Below are positions 53,322 through 62,987 of a stretch of DNA of 64,000 nt, piece after piece. The number at the start of each line of letters is the position of its first letter. Within the stretch, counting starts at the first letter, position 1. Source of the stretch: Biostraticola tofi. GTDB taxonomy: Bacteria; Pseudomonadota; Gammaproteobacteria; Enterobacterales; Enterobacteriaceae. A program made the position numbers and the translations under genes. The stretch lies in assembly GCF_004343195.1 (NCBI RefSeq), contig NZ_SMCR01000001.1, forward strand, positions 186,001 through 250,000, in the 5' to 3' direction. The notes below the pieces were generated by a model, which worked only from the letters and a program-made list of their open reading frames with translations, was not told where the DNA came from and did not search any database.

Positions 53322-55628
53322 ATGAAATTTAAACCTGCGATCAAACCCTATACTGGCGCGGCCGGTGGCTGGGGTTCCCTTGAAGCCACCACCCGTTATG
53401 TACTGGACAGCAAACAAGCCCTGAAGAATATCCGCAATTTACTTCGCGTTAACAAGTCCAAAGGGTTTGACTGCCCTGGCTGCGCCTGGGGCGATGACAA
53501 CAGCAGCACCTTCAGCTTCTGCGAAAACGGCGCCAAAGCCGTCAGTTGGGAAGCCACCCGCAAGTCGGTCGACGAAGCCTTTTTCGCCCAAAACAGCGTG
53601 ACCCGGCTGTATGCCCAGAGCGACTATTTCCTTGAGTACCAGGGCCGACTAACCCAGCCGCTGCGTTATAACCCTGAGACCGACCATTATGAAGTCGTCA
53701 GCTGGCAGCAGGCGTTCGCCCTGATAGCCCGCCATTTGAAAGCGCTGGATAACCCTGACCAGCTCGAACTGTATACGTCCGGACGCGCCAGCAACGAAGC
53801 CTCCTATCTGTATCAGCTTTTTGGCCGGATGTTCGGCACCAATAATTTCCCCGACTGTTCCAATATGTGCCACGAAGCCAGCGGTACCGGCCTTAAACAG
53901 AGCATCGGTATCGGCAAAGGCACCATCAGACTAAACGACTTCGAACAAGCCGATGCCATCCTGGTGTTCGGCCAGAATCCTGGCACCAACCATCCCCGGA
54001 TGCTTCATAGCCTGCGTCATGCCGCCGATCGCGGCTGCCGTATCGTCACCTTCAACACGCTGCGTGAACGCGGCTTGGAACGCTTCGCCGATCCGCAGAA
54101 TCCCCTGGAACTGCTGACGCCGAAATCCGGCCGAATCAGCTCCCGTTACCTGCAGCCTAACCTGGGCGGCGATATGGCGGCGGTGCGCGGCATTGTCAAA
54201 GCACTGCTTGAAACGCACCGTCAACGTCTGTCGCAAGGCGAACAAGGCCTGTTTGATGATCAGTTCATCGCCACGCACACCAACGGCATTGATGACTACC
54301 TGGCAGCGGTGGATGCCACCTCCTGGCAACAGATCGTCGACCAGTCGGGGCTTTTAGAGCAGCAACTGCGCGAAGTGGCGGATATCTATCGCCAGGCGGA
54401 ACGCGTTATCTGCACCTGGGCGATGGGCATCACTCAGCACAAGCACTCTGTCTCCACCGTCAGAGAGATAACCAACCTGCAGTTGCTGTTCGGTCAGTTG
54501 GGTAAACCCGGCAGCGGCCTTTGTCCGGTACGCGGTCACAGCAACGTCCAGGGCAACCGCACTATGGGCATCGACGAGAAGCCATCGCAGGCGATGCTAG
54601 ATCGTTTAGCCCGCCACTATGGCTTCAACCCGCCGCGCGAGGCAGGCCATAGCACCGTGCAGGCGCTGGAAGCCATGCTCAGGGGCGAAGTGAAAGTCCT
54701 GCTGGCGCTGGGTGGCAACCTGGCGGCGGCGGCGCCGGATACCTGGCGTACCGAACAGGCGCTGCGCTGCTGTGCGCTGACGGTGCACATCAGCACCAAG
54801 CTGAACCGCAGCCATCTGATTACCGGGCGGGAAGCGCTGATCCTGCCGACCCTGGGCCGTACCGAGCGCGATACCCAGGCCAGTGGCAATCAATATGTCA
54901 CCGTAGAAGATTCATTCAGCATGGTTCACGCCTCCGAAGGGGTCAACCCGCCGATTTCTACCGAACAGCGTTCTGAAACCGCCATCGTGGCAGGTATCGC
55001 TTCCGCCGTTCTGGGCAACGACAAACTGGATTGGCAACAGTTGGCCGGCGATTATTCTTTGATTCGCGATCATATCGCCGCTACCGTACCCGGCTTCACT
55101 GATTTTAATCAACGCTGCGAACAACCGGGTGGGTTCTATCTTGGCAATGCGGCCGCTGAACTTCGTTTCGCAACCGCCAGCGGCAAGGCTGAGTTTTGCC
55201 ATGCCGCTCTGCCTGAGGTCCTGTTCCCGCAGGTCGGCGATGAAGCCGCGCCATTTACCCTGCAGACGCTGCGTTCCCATGACCAGTACAATACCACTAT
55301 CTATGGTCTGGATGATCGCTATCGCGGCGTTTATGGCCAGCGGGAAGTGGTGTTTGTCCATCCGGAAGATTTAGCGGCCCTTGGCCTGGCCGACGGTGAT
55401 AAAGTGGATATCGAAACGCTGTGGAATGATGGCGTGACCCGCAGGGTCAGCGGATTTAAAGCCATCAGCTATGATATTCCACGAGGCAATCTGGCAGCTT
55501 ATTATCCGGAAACCAATCCGCTGGTCCCGCTGTCCAGCTATGGCGATGAAACCCATACGCCGACCTCCAAATCGGTACCGGTCAAGCTGGTGCCCAGCCT
55601 TGCCGTTGAGGACAACCGCATAATGTAG
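53322..55628 (+). CDS. ydeP: YdeP-type molybdopterin oxidoreductase
   Basis: Formate-dehydrogenase-H-like molybdoenzyme of 768 residues (E. coli YdeP 759). N-terminal Cys residues 51, 54 and 67 (FDCPGCAW, FCENGAK) suggest a cluster or metal site. Further landmarks are FPDCSNMCHEASG, FGQNPGTNHPRML, MGITQHKH, GHSNVQGNR and the C-terminal DDRYRGVYGQREVVF. E. coli YdeP aids acid resistance, and related proteins need FdhD. In E. coli ydeP lies in a different region. It is divergent from the PTS gene, and a terminator follows. Confidence 0.88.
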   Translation: MKFKPAIKPYTGAAGGWGSLEATTRYVLDSKQALKNIRNLLRVNKSKGFDCPGCAWGDDNSSTFSFCENGAKAVSWEATRKSVDEAFFAQNSVTRLYAQSDYFLEYQGRLTQPLRYNPETDHYEVVSWQQAFALIARHLKALDNPDQLELYTSGRASNEASYLYQLFGRMFGTNNFPDCSNMCHEASGTGLKQSIGIGKGTIRLNDFEQADAILVFGQNPGTNHPRMLHSLRHAADRGCRIVTFNTLRERGLERFADPQNPLELLTPKSGRISSRYLQPNLGGDMAAVRGIVKALLETHRQRLSQGEQGLFDDQFIATHTNGIDDYLAAVDATSWQQIVDQSGLLEQQLREVADIYRQAERVICTWAMGITQHKHSVSTVREITNLQLLFGQLGKPGSGLCPVRGHSNVQGNRTMGIDEKPSQAMLDRLARHYGFNPPREAGHSTVQALEAMLRGEVKVLLALGGNLAAAAPDTWRTEQALRCCALTVHISTKLNRSHLITGREALILPTLGRTERDTQASGNQYVTVEDSFSMVHASEGVNPPISTEQRSETAIVAGIASAVLGNDKLDWQQLAGDYSLIRDHIAATVPGFTDFNQRCEQPGGFYLGNAAAELRFATASGKAEFCHAALPEVLFPQVGDEAAPFTLQTLRSHDQYNTTIYGLDDRYRGVYGQREVVFVHPEDLAALGLADGDKVDIETLWNDGVTRRVSGFKAISYDIPRGNLAAYYPETNPLVPLSSYGDETHTPTSKSVPVKLVPSLAVEDNRIM

Positions 55629-55636
55629 TTTCCCCC

Positions 55637-55666
55637 GCCGCCCCGCTGTTGCCGGGGTGGCTTTTT
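55637..55666 (+). terminator. Terminator after ydeP
   Basis: GCCGCCCCG / CGGGGTGGC stem (one G-T pair), loop CTGTTGC, then five T. Confidence 0.85.
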
Positions 55667-55763
55667 CTTCCCCGAAAGACGGTTGATGCTTGCCGCAGCA
55701 GGCTGAATCGCGTAAAACTAACAGCCATTCTTCAGACCAAACACACTCTCATTTCTGGACATT

Positions 55764-57695
55764 ATGTTTCAAGATAACCCGCTGCTTGCACAGCTAAAAC
55801 AGCAACTTCACTCTCAGACCCCGCGCATTGAAGGCGTTGTCAAAGGCACGGAGAAAGGTTTTGGCTTTCTGGAAGTCGATGCTCAAAAGAGCTACTTTAT
55901 TCCGCCGCCCTTTATGAAGAAAGTGATGCACGGCGATCGCATTTCCGCCGTGGTGCGTACTGATAAAGACCGGGAGATTGCCGAACCGGAAACCCTGCTT
56001 GAGCCCTTTCTGTCCCGCTTTGTCGGTCGGGTGCAGCAAAGAGAGGATCGGTTATCGATAATTCCTGACCATCCGCTGATCAAAGAGTCAATTGCGGTAC
56101 GTCCAGAACATGGCGTAAGCCATGAATTTAAAACCGGTGACTGGGCGATTGCCGAAATGCGCCGCCATCCACTGAAAGGCGATCGCCAGTTTTATGCTGA
56201 AATCACCGCCGTTGTCACCACCGGCGACGATCACTTCGCCCCCTGGTGGGTCACCCTGGCGCGGCATAACCTGGAGCGCGAAGCGCCAGCGATGCCGGAA
56301 GAGTTGTCCCGACAGGACGAGCCGCTTGCGCGCGAAGATCTGACCGGGCTTGATTTTGTCACGATTGACAGTGCCAGCACTGAGGATATGGACGATGCCC
56401 TGTATGTGACGGCCGAAGGCGACGACCTGCTGTTGACCATCGCCATTGCCGACCCTACCGCCTGGGTGCCGGCGGGCAGCGCGTTGGACGCCACGGCGCG
56501 CGATCGGGCCTTTACCAACTATCTGCCGGGTTTCAACATCCCGATGCTGCCGCGTGACCTGTCTGATAACCTGTGTTCGCTGCGTCCCCATGAGCGCCGA
56601 CCGGTGCTGGCATGCCGGGTGAAGATCGCCGCCGACGGGTCGCTATCATCTGCACCGCGCTTCTTTACCGCCTGGATCGAGTCGAAGGCGAAACTCGCCT
56701 ATGACGATGTATCCGATTGGCTGGAGGGTCAAGGTCAATGGCTACCGACGAGCGACGCCATCGCCGAGCAAATCCGTCTGCTGAACCGTATGTGCCTGGC
56801 CCGCAGCACCTGGCGCCAGGCACATGCCCTGGTGTTCAAGGACCGCCCCGATTATCGTTTCGTGCTGGACGATAAAGGGGATGTGCTGGCTATTCAGGTT
56901 GAACCGCGCCGCATCGCCAACCGCATCGTCGAAGAAGCGATGATAACGGCGAACATTTGTGCCGCCGAAGTGCTGCGTGAGGGCCCGGGCTTTGGTGTCT
57001 ATAATGTGCACAATGGCTTTGATCCCGCCATGGTCGAACAGGCAGTTACCGTACTGGATAATCACGGTATTAAAGTGGATGCCGCCGAATTGCTGACCCT
57101 GGAGGGTTTTTGCGCCCTACGCCGTCAGTTGGACGCCCTGCAGACGTCGTTCCTTGATAGTCGCATTCGCCGTTTTCAGACATTTGCTGAAATCAGCACC
57201 GAGCCCGGCCCGCATTTCGGCCTTGGGCTGAGCGCTTATGCCACCTGGACCTCGCCCATCCGTAAATACGGCGATATGGTCAACCATCGCCTGCTGAAGT
57301 CCATGCTGGGCGGCGAGGCGCCGGTCCGTCCTTCGGACGAGGTTACCCTCAGAATGTCGGAGCGTCGTCGCCTGAACCGTATGGCGGAACGGGATGTCGG
57401 TGACTGGCTGTATGCCCGTTTTCTTAAAGACAAAGCCGGCACCGATACCCGTTATGCCGCCGAAATCATTGATGTCTCCCGTGGCGGGATGCGGGTCCGT
57501 TTGTCTGAAAATGGCGCGGTCGCTTTTATCCCGGCCCCGTTTATCCACAGCGTGCGGGATGAACTGGTTTGCAGCCAGGACACCGGTACGGTGCAGGTCA
57601 AAGGGGAAGAACGCTACCGCCAGGGCGACGTCATCGAAGTCACTATCGCTGAAGTGCGTATGGAAAATCGTTCGGTTATAGCCCGCCCGGTCTAA
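55764..57695 (+). CDS. rnb: Exoribonuclease II
   Basis: RNase II of 643 residues (E. coli 644). Two N-terminal cold-shock domains are followed by the RNB catalytic domain with D202, D208, D210 and D211 in [15 protein letters not shown] and a C-terminal S1 domain (about 560-643). It hydrolyses single-stranded RNA 3' to 5' and takes part in mRNA turnover. The order fabI ... rnb is as in E. coli, with an accessory block of three genes between. GGAC before the ATG is a weak ribosome site. Confidence 0.97.
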   Translation: MFQDNPLLAQLKQQLHSQTPRIEGVVKGTEKGFGFLEVDAQKSYFIPPPFMKKVMHGDRISAVVRTDKDREIAEPETLLEPFLSRFVGRVQQREDRLSIIPDHPLIKESIAVRPEHGVSHEFKTGDWAIAEMRRHPLKGDRQFYAEITAVVTTGDDHFAPWWVTLARHNLEREAPAMPEELSRQDEPLAREDLTGLDFVTIDSASTEDMDDALYVTAEGDDLLLTIAIADPTAWVPAGSALDATARDRAFTNYLPGFNIPMLPRDLSDNLCSLRPHERRPVLACRVKIAADGSLSSAPRFFTAWIESKAKLAYDDVSDWLEGQGQWLPTSDAIAEQIRLLNRMCLARSTWRQAHALVFKDRPDYRFVLDDKGDVLAIQVEPRRIANRIVEEAMITANICAAEVLREGPGFGVYNVHNGFDPAMVEQAVTVLDNHGIKVDAAELLTLEGFCALRRQLDALQTSFLDSRIRRFQTFAEISTEPGPHFGLGLSAYATWTSPIRKYGDMVNHRLLKSMLGGEAPVRPSDEVTLRMSERRRLNRMAERDVGDWLYARFLKDKAGTDTRYAAEIIDVSRGGMRVRLSENGAVAFIPAPFIHSVRDELVCSQDTGTVQVKGEERYRQGDVIEVTIAEVRMENRSVIARPV

Positions 57696-57763
57696 ATCAC
57701 CAGGCTGGCAAGCCTCTACCGGGCCAGCCTTTTCACCCCCATAGGGTGTTCCGCACGTCGAGC

Positions 57764-57804
57764 AAAAAAAAGCCCCCCTGCATCGCTGCAGGGGGGCTTT
57801 TTTT
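57764..57804. terminator. Bidirectional terminator between rnb and kdgT
   Basis: A perfect 11-bp stem (GCCCCCCTGCA / TGCAGGGGGGC, loop TCGC) is flanked by eight A on the left and seven T on the right; it serves the convergent rnb and kdgT. Confidence 0.92.
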
Positions 57805-57810
57805 GCAACC

Positions 57811-57854
57811 CGAATAGGTATTATTTGAATTCCGAATAGGTATTATTTGAATTC
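57811..57854. repeat. Exact 22-bp tandem duplication at the kdgT 3' end
   Basis: The 22 bases beginning CGAATAGGTATTATTTGAAT occur twice in a row (57811-57832 and 57833-57854). The second copy contains the kdgT stop codon (57843-57845) and the last codons; the first copy is downstream of the gene. Confidence 0.9.
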
Positions 57855-58862
57855 CTGTCTCTCAACAGTGGCCACCGTTTCCACAGGCGGGCTCAAAGGA
57901 TCTTGCGGCAAACGGCCCTTCTTGACGCGCTTGGAGTAAAGGGCGGTAATGATCGGCACCAGAATCGAGGTAACGATAACCGAAGTCGCCACTAGAGACG
58001 TTGCTGCTGGCGCCATCGGTTTGAATGCCGGTACCATTTCTGCAATCAGCACTGGCGTCGCTACCGCCGCGCCGGCGGAACTGGAGGCAGCTATACCGGC
58101 GGTACCGTCCCCGCCGCCGATCACTTTGTCGGCGATAATCAACGGAATACCGGTAACGATGATAACCATCACACCCAACAGGATACCCAGCAGGCCGGTC
58201 TGGGCGATAACGCTCAGGTCAATGGTATTGCCCAGCGCAAAGGCGAAAAACGGAATCAGAGTTTGCACGGCACGGGTAAAATACTCACGCAGGTCCGGGT
58301 CAAGGTTGCCCAGGGTAAAGCCAATCAGGAATGGCAATACCGCGCCGACAAACACGTGAGGCTCAAATGAGGCGATTCCGGCGGTGCCCAAAATAATCAT
58401 GGTCATCAACGGGCCGGATTCCAGCGACATCAGCACAAACGCGCCAGACTCTTCTTTGGTGCCGTATTGCTGCATAATCGACGCATACAGGCCACCATTG
58501 GTCATGTCCATTGCAGCAACCAACGCCAGCGTTGACAGGCCGGCGAAGAAGCCGATTTCAACGCCATTCTCAGGCAGGATACGTGAAGCTATCGCCGCGA
58601 CCACCCAGGCCACAGCGATTTTGGTGACCACCAGCGTACCGGACTTGCGTAACACCGTCCCCGTGGCGCTGAGTTTGATTGAGGCTCCCATACAAAAAAA
58701 CCAGACTGCCAGAATAGGCACAGTGCCGGTAATCAACCCATTGGTAAATGAGCCGAAATATTTTCCTGCTCCCGGTGCGAAAGTATGACAAATCGCACCG
58801 AGGAACAACGGCACGAGCATCATACCGCCAGGAATTTTGTCTATTGCACGTTTAATTCGCAT
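57843..58862 (-). CDS. kdgT: 2-Keto-3-deoxygluconate permease KdgT
   Basis: Proton symporter of 339 residues (E. coli 327) with about ten membrane helices. It begins [21 protein letters not shown] and contains [37 protein letters not shown] and [16 protein letters not shown], nearly as in E. coli. It imports KDG, the end product of extracellular pectin breakdown. AGGTGG lies 6 bases before the ATG. A KdgR operator and a CRP-like site lie upstream, matching control in pectin-using enterics. The C-terminus is about 12 residues longer than in E. coli. Confidence 0.95.
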   Translation of the reverse strand: MRIKRAIDKIPGGMMLVPLFLGAICHTFAPGAGKYFGSFTNGLITGTVPILAVWFFCMGASIKLSATGTVLRKSGTLVVTKIAVAWVVAAIASRILPENGVEIGFFAGLSTLALVAAMDMTNGGLYASIMQQYGTKEESGAFVLMSLESGPLMTMIILGTAGIASFEPHVFVGAVLPFLIGFTLGNLDPDLREYFTRAVQTLIPFFAFALGNTIDLSVIAQTGLLGILLGVMVIIVTGIPLIIADKVIGGGDGTAGIAASSSAGAAVATPVLIAEMVPAFKPMAPAATSLVATSVIVTSILVPIITALYSKRVKKGRLPQDPLSPPVETVATVERQEFK

Positions 58863-58980
58863 GTTATTCCACCTGATAGCAAAAATATAACCCAGTAGCA
58901 GTAAGGCCGCCTGTCCCTGACGAAAACTGATTTACCTAAATCAACTGCGCGATAAAGTAACCGGTTACATGATTAAATAA

Positions 58981-58996
58981 AGTGATCTAACTCAAT
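58981..58996. promoter_or_regulatory. CRP-like site upstream of kdgT
   Basis: AGTGATCTAACTCAAT keeps GTGA-N6-TCA of the CRP consensus, about 125 bases before kdgT and adjacent to the KdgR box. Confidence 0.45.
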
Positions 58997-58997
58997 A

Positions 58998-59016
58998 AAT
59001 GAAACAATGTTTCTTT
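58998..59016. promoter_or_regulatory. KdgR operator of kdgT
   Basis: AATGAAACAATGTTTCTTT matches the KdgR operator pattern AATGAAACANTGTTTCATT at all but one position. KdgR represses pectin and KDG genes until KDG is present. Confidence 0.8.
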
Positions 59017-59231
59017 TTATAAAAAATGTAATTTTAATTAATTTACAAAAACGGTTACATAAAGTTAATCAAGCCGGTGATCTCTGTTAATTAACCTGTC
59101 GCAGCGATAAAACGGCAGCGGCAGCAAAGGCGATTATCCGCAGACGGGCAGCCGATATCGGTGGGATAGGTAATAGCGTCAGTTTGACAAAAAGACGAGC
59201 AGCACTGTTCAGTAACCAGACCATGGTCACT

Positions 59232-59268
59232 AAAAATCTGGCTTTCGCAGTGAGATACTGAGAAAGCC
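59232..59268 (-). terminator. Possible terminator after araD
   Basis: Reading leftward, GGCTTTC / GAAAGCC stem followed by a T run (A run 59232-59236), about 55 bases after the araD stop. Confidence 0.6.
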
Positions 59269-59323
59269 CCGGTTGCAGTAGATGATTGCAGGAAGTGGGC
59301 AGCCCTAATGGCTGTTAAAGAGA

Positions 59324-60019
59324 TTATTGGCCGTAATACGCATTTTTGCCGTGCTTGCGTAAATAATGCTTGTCGAGCAAGTTCGGCTGCATCGGCGGCA
59401 GCGCCGGCACCAGTTGTCGAGAGAACAGTCCCATGTAGGCCAGCTCTTCCAACACCACCGCGTTATGGACTGCATTTTCTGCATCCGCTCCCCAGGAGAA
59501 AGGACCATGGGAATTGACCAGCACCGCCGGCACAGCCGCAGGGGCAATACCGCGCCGTTCAAAGGTCTCGACAATGACGTTGCCGGTTTCCCATTCATAA
59601 CGACCGGCGATTTCTTCGTTGGTCATCAGGCGGGTACAAGGCACTGGCCCATAGAAATAATCTGCATGGGTCGTGCCCCAGGCAGGGATATCCAACCCGG
59701 CCTGGGCCCAGATGGTCGCATGTCGGGAATGAGTATGAACAATACCGCCGGTCTGTGGGAAAGCCAGATACAGCACCCGGTGGGTATCGGTATCCGAAGA
59801 AGGCTTCCTGGCCCCTTCCACCACTTTTCCGGTTTCCAGTTCCACCACCACCATATCTTCGGTTTGCATATGGTCATAGCTGACCCCGGAGGGTTTGATA
59901 ACCATAAGTCCCTGGCGGCGATCTACGCCGCTGACATTGCCCCAGGTAAATGTCACCAGGTGATGTCGGGGTAACGCCAGATTGGCGTTCAGTACTTGAT
60001 GTTTCAGTTCTTCCAGCAT
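59324..60019 (-). CDS. araD: L-ribulose-5-phosphate 4-epimerase
   Basis: Class II aldolase/epimerase family protein of 231 residues, equal to E. coli AraD. ATG 60019 has AGGA 8 bases upstream; a longer frame is rejected. It contains [26 protein letters not shown], the zinc ligands in [12 protein letters not shown] and the His of [10 protein letters not shown], ending [16 protein letters not shown]. It converts L-ribulose-5-P to D-xylulose-5-P. It is closer to AraD than to UlaF or SgbE. No araB, araA or araC is adjacent. Confidence 0.9.
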   Translation of the reverse strand: MLEELKHQVLNANLALPRHHLVTFTWGNVSGVDRRQGLMVIKPSGVSYDHMQTEDMVVVELETGKVVEGARKPSSDTDTHRVLYLAFPQTGGIVHTHSRHATIWAQAGLDIPAWGTTHADYFYGPVPCTRLMTNEEIAGRYEWETGNVIVETFERRGIAPAAVPAVLVNSHGPFSWGADAENAVHNAVVLEELAYMGLFSRQLVPALPPMQPNLLDKHYLRKHGKNAYYGQ

Positions 60020-60338
60020 GGCAGGTGTCCTCGTCAATCCATGAGGATATTGTCCGGTGAGGCACCCTGTCGGAGTATGGTCGAAATGGCTAAAGACCGG
60101 GCAGTGATCTGCTGTAGCGCGCGTTTCGTTGGCATTATCCGGCTTATCCAGGGTAAATATCCAGAATCTTCCACTGGCGATTCTGCCACTCGGCTGCCAG
60201 ACTGACCACACCAAGTGGAAATTTTTGGCATTAACGGCAAAAATCAGCATTTATTGTGCTGGCGGCAGGTTAAACATTCAGTTAAATACTATAATTATTA
60301 CCAAACGTTTCTTAATACCCTTAACGGAGAGAGTGACA
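60020..60338. other. Intergenic region between araD and osmB
   Basis: 319 bases with no gene seen. A perfect -10 hexamer TATAAT (60290-60295) lies 44 bases before osmB and is the likely osmB promoter; no -35 match is seen, which fits a stress-sigma-dependent promoter as in E. coli osmB. Confidence 0.45.
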
Positions 60339-60557
60339 ATGACGACAATTAAAAGCAAACGTGTTGCCGCTGCCGGACTCGCCATAGTACTGGCGCTTTC
60401 GCTGACCGCCTGTTCAGGCATGTCTAAACGTGATCGCAATACCGCTATCGGCGCCGGCGCCGGTGCCGTAGGGGGTTCCATCCTCACCAACGGCAGTGGA
60501 CTCGGTACCATCGGTGGTGCCGCTGTCGGCGGCATCATTGGCCATCAGGTTGATTAA
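60339..60557 (+). CDS. osmB: Osmotically inducible lipoprotein OsmB
   Basis: Outer-membrane lipoprotein of 72 residues, equal to E. coli. ATG 60339 has GGAG upstream. The signal peptide ends in the lipobox LTAC, then SGMSKRDRNTAIGAGAGAV and a Gly-rich glycine-zipper segment (LGTIGGAAVGGIIGHQVD). It is induced by high osmolarity and stationary phase. Position before yciH-pyrF is as in E. coli. Confidence 0.95.
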   Translation: MTTIKSKRVAAAGLAIVLALSLTACSGMSKRDRNTAIGAGAGAVGGSILTNGSGLGTIGGAAVGGIIGHQVD

Positions 60558-60588
60558 AACCCAATAGCCTGGGGTGTGATATACACTT

Positions 60589-60619
60589 CCGGGCTGTACC
60601 CCACGCAGGTACAGCCCGG
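60589..60619. other. Long perfect hairpin between osmB and yciH
   Basis: CCGGGCTGTACC / GGTACAGCCCGG, a 12-bp perfect stem with a 7-base loop between two convergent genes. No T-run on either side; it may still stop or stabilise transcripts. Confidence 0.6.
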
Positions 60620-60639
60620 AAAATAACAGCCCAGCCGCT

Positions 60640-60963
60640 TCAGCCGCCGGCCAGTTTGACCTTCATGCCTTTGGCTTCAAGCCATTGTTTGATGAGATCG
60701 CGCTTATCACCCTGAATTTCAATTGTCCCGTCTTTAACCGACCCACCGCTGCCACATTTTTTCTTCAATTCTGACGTGAGTCGATTGAGAACATCTTCAT
60801 CACCTGCAACACCGGTTATCACGCAGACCCCCTTTCCTTTACGACCGCTGGTTTCGCGCCGGATCCTGACGATACCATCACCCCGCGGGCGAAGGGCCGG
60901 CGCTGGTTCCGGCGCGATCCTGCCGACATCGGTAGCGTAAACCAGCCGGTTATCATCCGCCAT
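60640..60963 (-). CDS. yciH: SUI1/eIF1-like protein YciH
   Basis: A protein of 107 residues (E. coli 108) of the SUI1 family. ATG 60963 lies inside the end of pyrF (11-base overlap). The SUI1 fold runs from about 35 with [40 protein letters not shown] and a C-terminal [10 protein letters not shown]. It is related to eukaryotic eIF1; in E. coli it acts as a stress-linked translation inhibitor or initiation-fidelity factor. It is coupled to pyrF. Confidence 0.95.
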   Translation of the reverse strand: MADDNRLVYATDVGRIAPEPAPALRPRGDGIVRIRRETSGRKGKGVCVITGVAGDEDVLNRLTSELKKKCGSGGSVKDGTIEIQGDKRDLIKQWLEAKGMKVKLAGG

Positions 60964-61699
60964 GACGCGACTCCCGGAGCTGGTGATTGATAGCCCGCAG
61001 GCTGGAGGCCGGGTCGGCAGCTTGGGTAATCGGCCGCCCAATCACCAGGTAGTCGACCCCGGCGGCCAGGGCCTGCAGCGGGGTCATAATCCGGCGCTGA
61101 TCGCCGGCATCGCTGCCCTCGGGCCGGATCCCAGGTGTAATAAGCCTGAAATCCTGACCAAAACGCGTTTTAAACCCCTCGGCCTCTTGGGCCGAGCAGA
61201 CCACTCCATCCAAACCGCAAGCGCGGGTAAGCGCCGCCAAGCGCTCAGCATACGCCGCAGCGGTCATTGGAATGCCGAGACCGGCCAGACAGCTGTCATC
61301 CATGCTGGTCAGTACCGTGACGGCGATCAACAGTGGCACAGCACCGCTACGGGCCGCCAGCGCTTCTCTGGCGGCGGTCATCATGCGTTCTCCACCGCTG
61401 GCATGAACGTTGACCATCCACACCCCCAGATCAGCCGCCGCATTGACCGCTTTGGCAACGGTGTTGGGGATATCATGGAATTTCAGGTCCAGAAATACCT
61501 CGAAACCCCGCTGTTGCAAACTGTCGACCAGGCCAGGGCCAAAACGGGTGAACATTTCTTTGCCGACTTTCAAACGGCAGTCGGCGGGGGAAATACTGTC
61601 AGCAAAGCTCAGCGCCTGCTGCCGGTCGGCATAGTCCAGGGCGACCAGCACCGGAGACAGCGTTTTGCGAGCCGAGGCAGCCTGAGCATCTAAAGTCAT
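60953..61699 (-). CDS. pyrF: Orotidine-5'-phosphate decarboxylase
   Basis: A protein of 248 residues (E. coli 245), last step of UMP synthesis. The catalytic Asp-Lys-x-x-Asp lies in [13 protein letters not shown]. Other landmarks are [13 protein letters not shown] at the start, LITPGIRP and [10 protein letters not shown] (phosphate site). AAAGG lies about 10 bases before the ATG. Operon lapA-lapB-pyrF-yciH as in E. coli, with 112 bases between lapB and pyrF. Confidence 0.96.
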   Translation of the reverse strand: MTLDAQAASARKTLSPVLVALDYADRQQALSFADSISPADCRLKVGKEMFTRFGPGLVDSLQQRGFEVFLDLKFHDIPNTVAKAVNAAADLGVWMVNVHASGGERMMTAAREALAARSGAVPLLIAVTVLTSMDDSCLAGLGIPMTAAAYAERLAALTRACGLDGVVCSAQEAEGFKTRFGQDFRLITPGIRPEGSDAGDQRRIMTPLQALAAGVDYLVIGRPITQAADPASSLRAINHQLRESRHGG

Positions 61700-61811
61700 C
61701 AGTTAAGCACCTTTTGGCAAGAAGCACCGGGGCAAATCAAGCCCGGTGTCGTCGGATCATTGAGCGGTATTTTAACCGGCCGCGAGGTAAAAGCCACGTC
61801 CGGCGATAAGA

Positions 61812-62981
61812 TTATTGCCCGTCCAGGCCGCGAATCGGCTTGACCGACGCCCAAGATTTACAGGAAGGACAATGCCAGTAAAGGCTGTGAGAGGTGAAAC
61901 CGCATTTCTGACAGCGATAGCGCGGTTTGGTCCGGATTTGTTCACCCACCATATCACTGAGCATCAGCAGGCTCTCACGGGCGCGGCCATCTTCGGCTTC
62001 GTTGAGATGGAAGTTCATCAGCCGATGAAACATCCGCATCGTCGGATGTTGGCGCAATTGCTGGTTGATGTAGGCCTGAGCCTCTTCGGCACCGGTATTC
62101 TGTTCGATGATGTCGGTTAACAGCAATTCCGCCGCCGAGCCAGTATTGCGTTCGACACAGCGTTTGAGAAATTCGGCCCAGGCGCCAGGCTGATTCAGAT
62201 GGTGATAGCATTCCTCAAGCATCGGCAGGGTTTCGCTGACCATCTCCTGATCCTGCTCAAGCACGCGCTGCAGGGCCGTTACCGCCGCTGCATATTCATG
62301 TCGGCCCATGAAAATGCGCCCCATCATAATAGAGATACGGGCGCAGTTTCTGTCGGCCGATGCCCCTTTTTTCAACAGCGACATCGCCCGATCGGCATCA
62401 TCCCCGGCCAGCGCTTGCAAGGCGAGTTCACAGTAAAAGTGGGCTATATCGACCCGGCATTGTTCTTTGCCGGCCTTGACCAGCTTTTCAGCCACGTCGA
62501 TAGCTTTGACCCACTCACTGGTAGCCTGGTAAATCTGCAGTAGCTGACTGAGGGCCCCCAGCCGGAAATCCTGCTCATCCACCAGTTGGCTGAACATATC
62601 TTCAGCCCGGTCATAGAAACCGGCGGCCATATAGTCCCGCCCCAGTTGCTGGATAGCCAGCAGGCGCTGTTCAAAGGTCAGTGCGGTGCTTTCCATCAGA
62701 GCCTGATGGATGCGGATGGCGCGATCGACTTCACCGCGCGAGCGAAACAGATTGCCCAGCGTAAGATGAGCCTCGACGGCGTTACTGTCTTCCTTAAGCA
62801 TATCCAGAAACAGATCAACCGCTTTATCCTGCTGGTTAGATAACAGGAAATTGACGCCCGCCACATACTCGCGGGACAGCCGGTTGGCTTCCTGCTGTTT
62901 ATGCTGCTGTGCGCTCCTGCGACCCATGTACCAGCCGTAAGCGGCAGCCACGGGCAACAGCAGAAACAACAGTTCAAGCAT
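61812..62981 (-). CDS. lapB: LPS assembly regulator LapB (YciM)
   Basis: A protein of 389 residues, equal to E. coli LapB. An N-terminal membrane helix (about 1-20) anchors it in the inner membrane. Nine or so TPR helical pairs follow (for example AVEAHLTLGNLFRSRGEVDRA), and a C-terminal rubredoxin-like domain has CxxC pairs (CQKCGF and CPSCKSW). It directs LpxC to FtsH for degradation, balancing LPS and phospholipid synthesis; YejM/PbgA antagonises it. Six bases separate it from lapA. Confidence 0.97.
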   Translation of the reverse strand: MLELLFLLLPVAAAYGWYMGRRSAQQHKQQEANRLSREYVAGVNFLLSNQQDKAVDLFLDMLKEDSNAVEAHLTLGNLFRSRGEVDRAIRIHQALMESTALTFEQRLLAIQQLGRDYMAAGFYDRAEDMFSQLVDEQDFRLGALSQLLQIYQATSEWVKAIDVAEKLVKAGKEQCRVDIAHFYCELALQALAGDDADRAMSLLKKGASADRNCARISIMMGRIFMGRHEYAAAVTALQRVLEQDQEMVSETLPMLEECYHHLNQPGAWAEFLKRCVERNTGSAAELLLTDIIEQNTGAEEAQAYINQQLRQHPTMRMFHRLMNFHLNEAEDGRARESLLMLSDMVGEQIRTKPRYRCQKCGFTSHSLYWHCPSCKSWASVKPIRGLDGQ

Positions 62982-62987
62982 AGCGGG

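Larger units (their letters stand above)
58863..59323. other. AT-rich intergenic region between kdgT and araD
   Basis: These 461 bases contain no gene. The kdgT-proximal half is AT-rich and holds the KdgR and CRP sites and two GGTTACAT motifs (58963-58970 and 59053-59060) of unknown meaning. The other half holds the araD terminator. Confidence 0.6.

Noticed and set aside
59324-60250. 308-residue version of araD
   Set aside because: The first 77 codons lack family similarity; ATG 60019 has a ribosome site and gives the exact family length.
60129-60557. 142-residue version of osmB
   Set aside because: It reads through the promoter region; the 72-residue lipoprotein from ATG 60339 matches E. 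coli OsmB.
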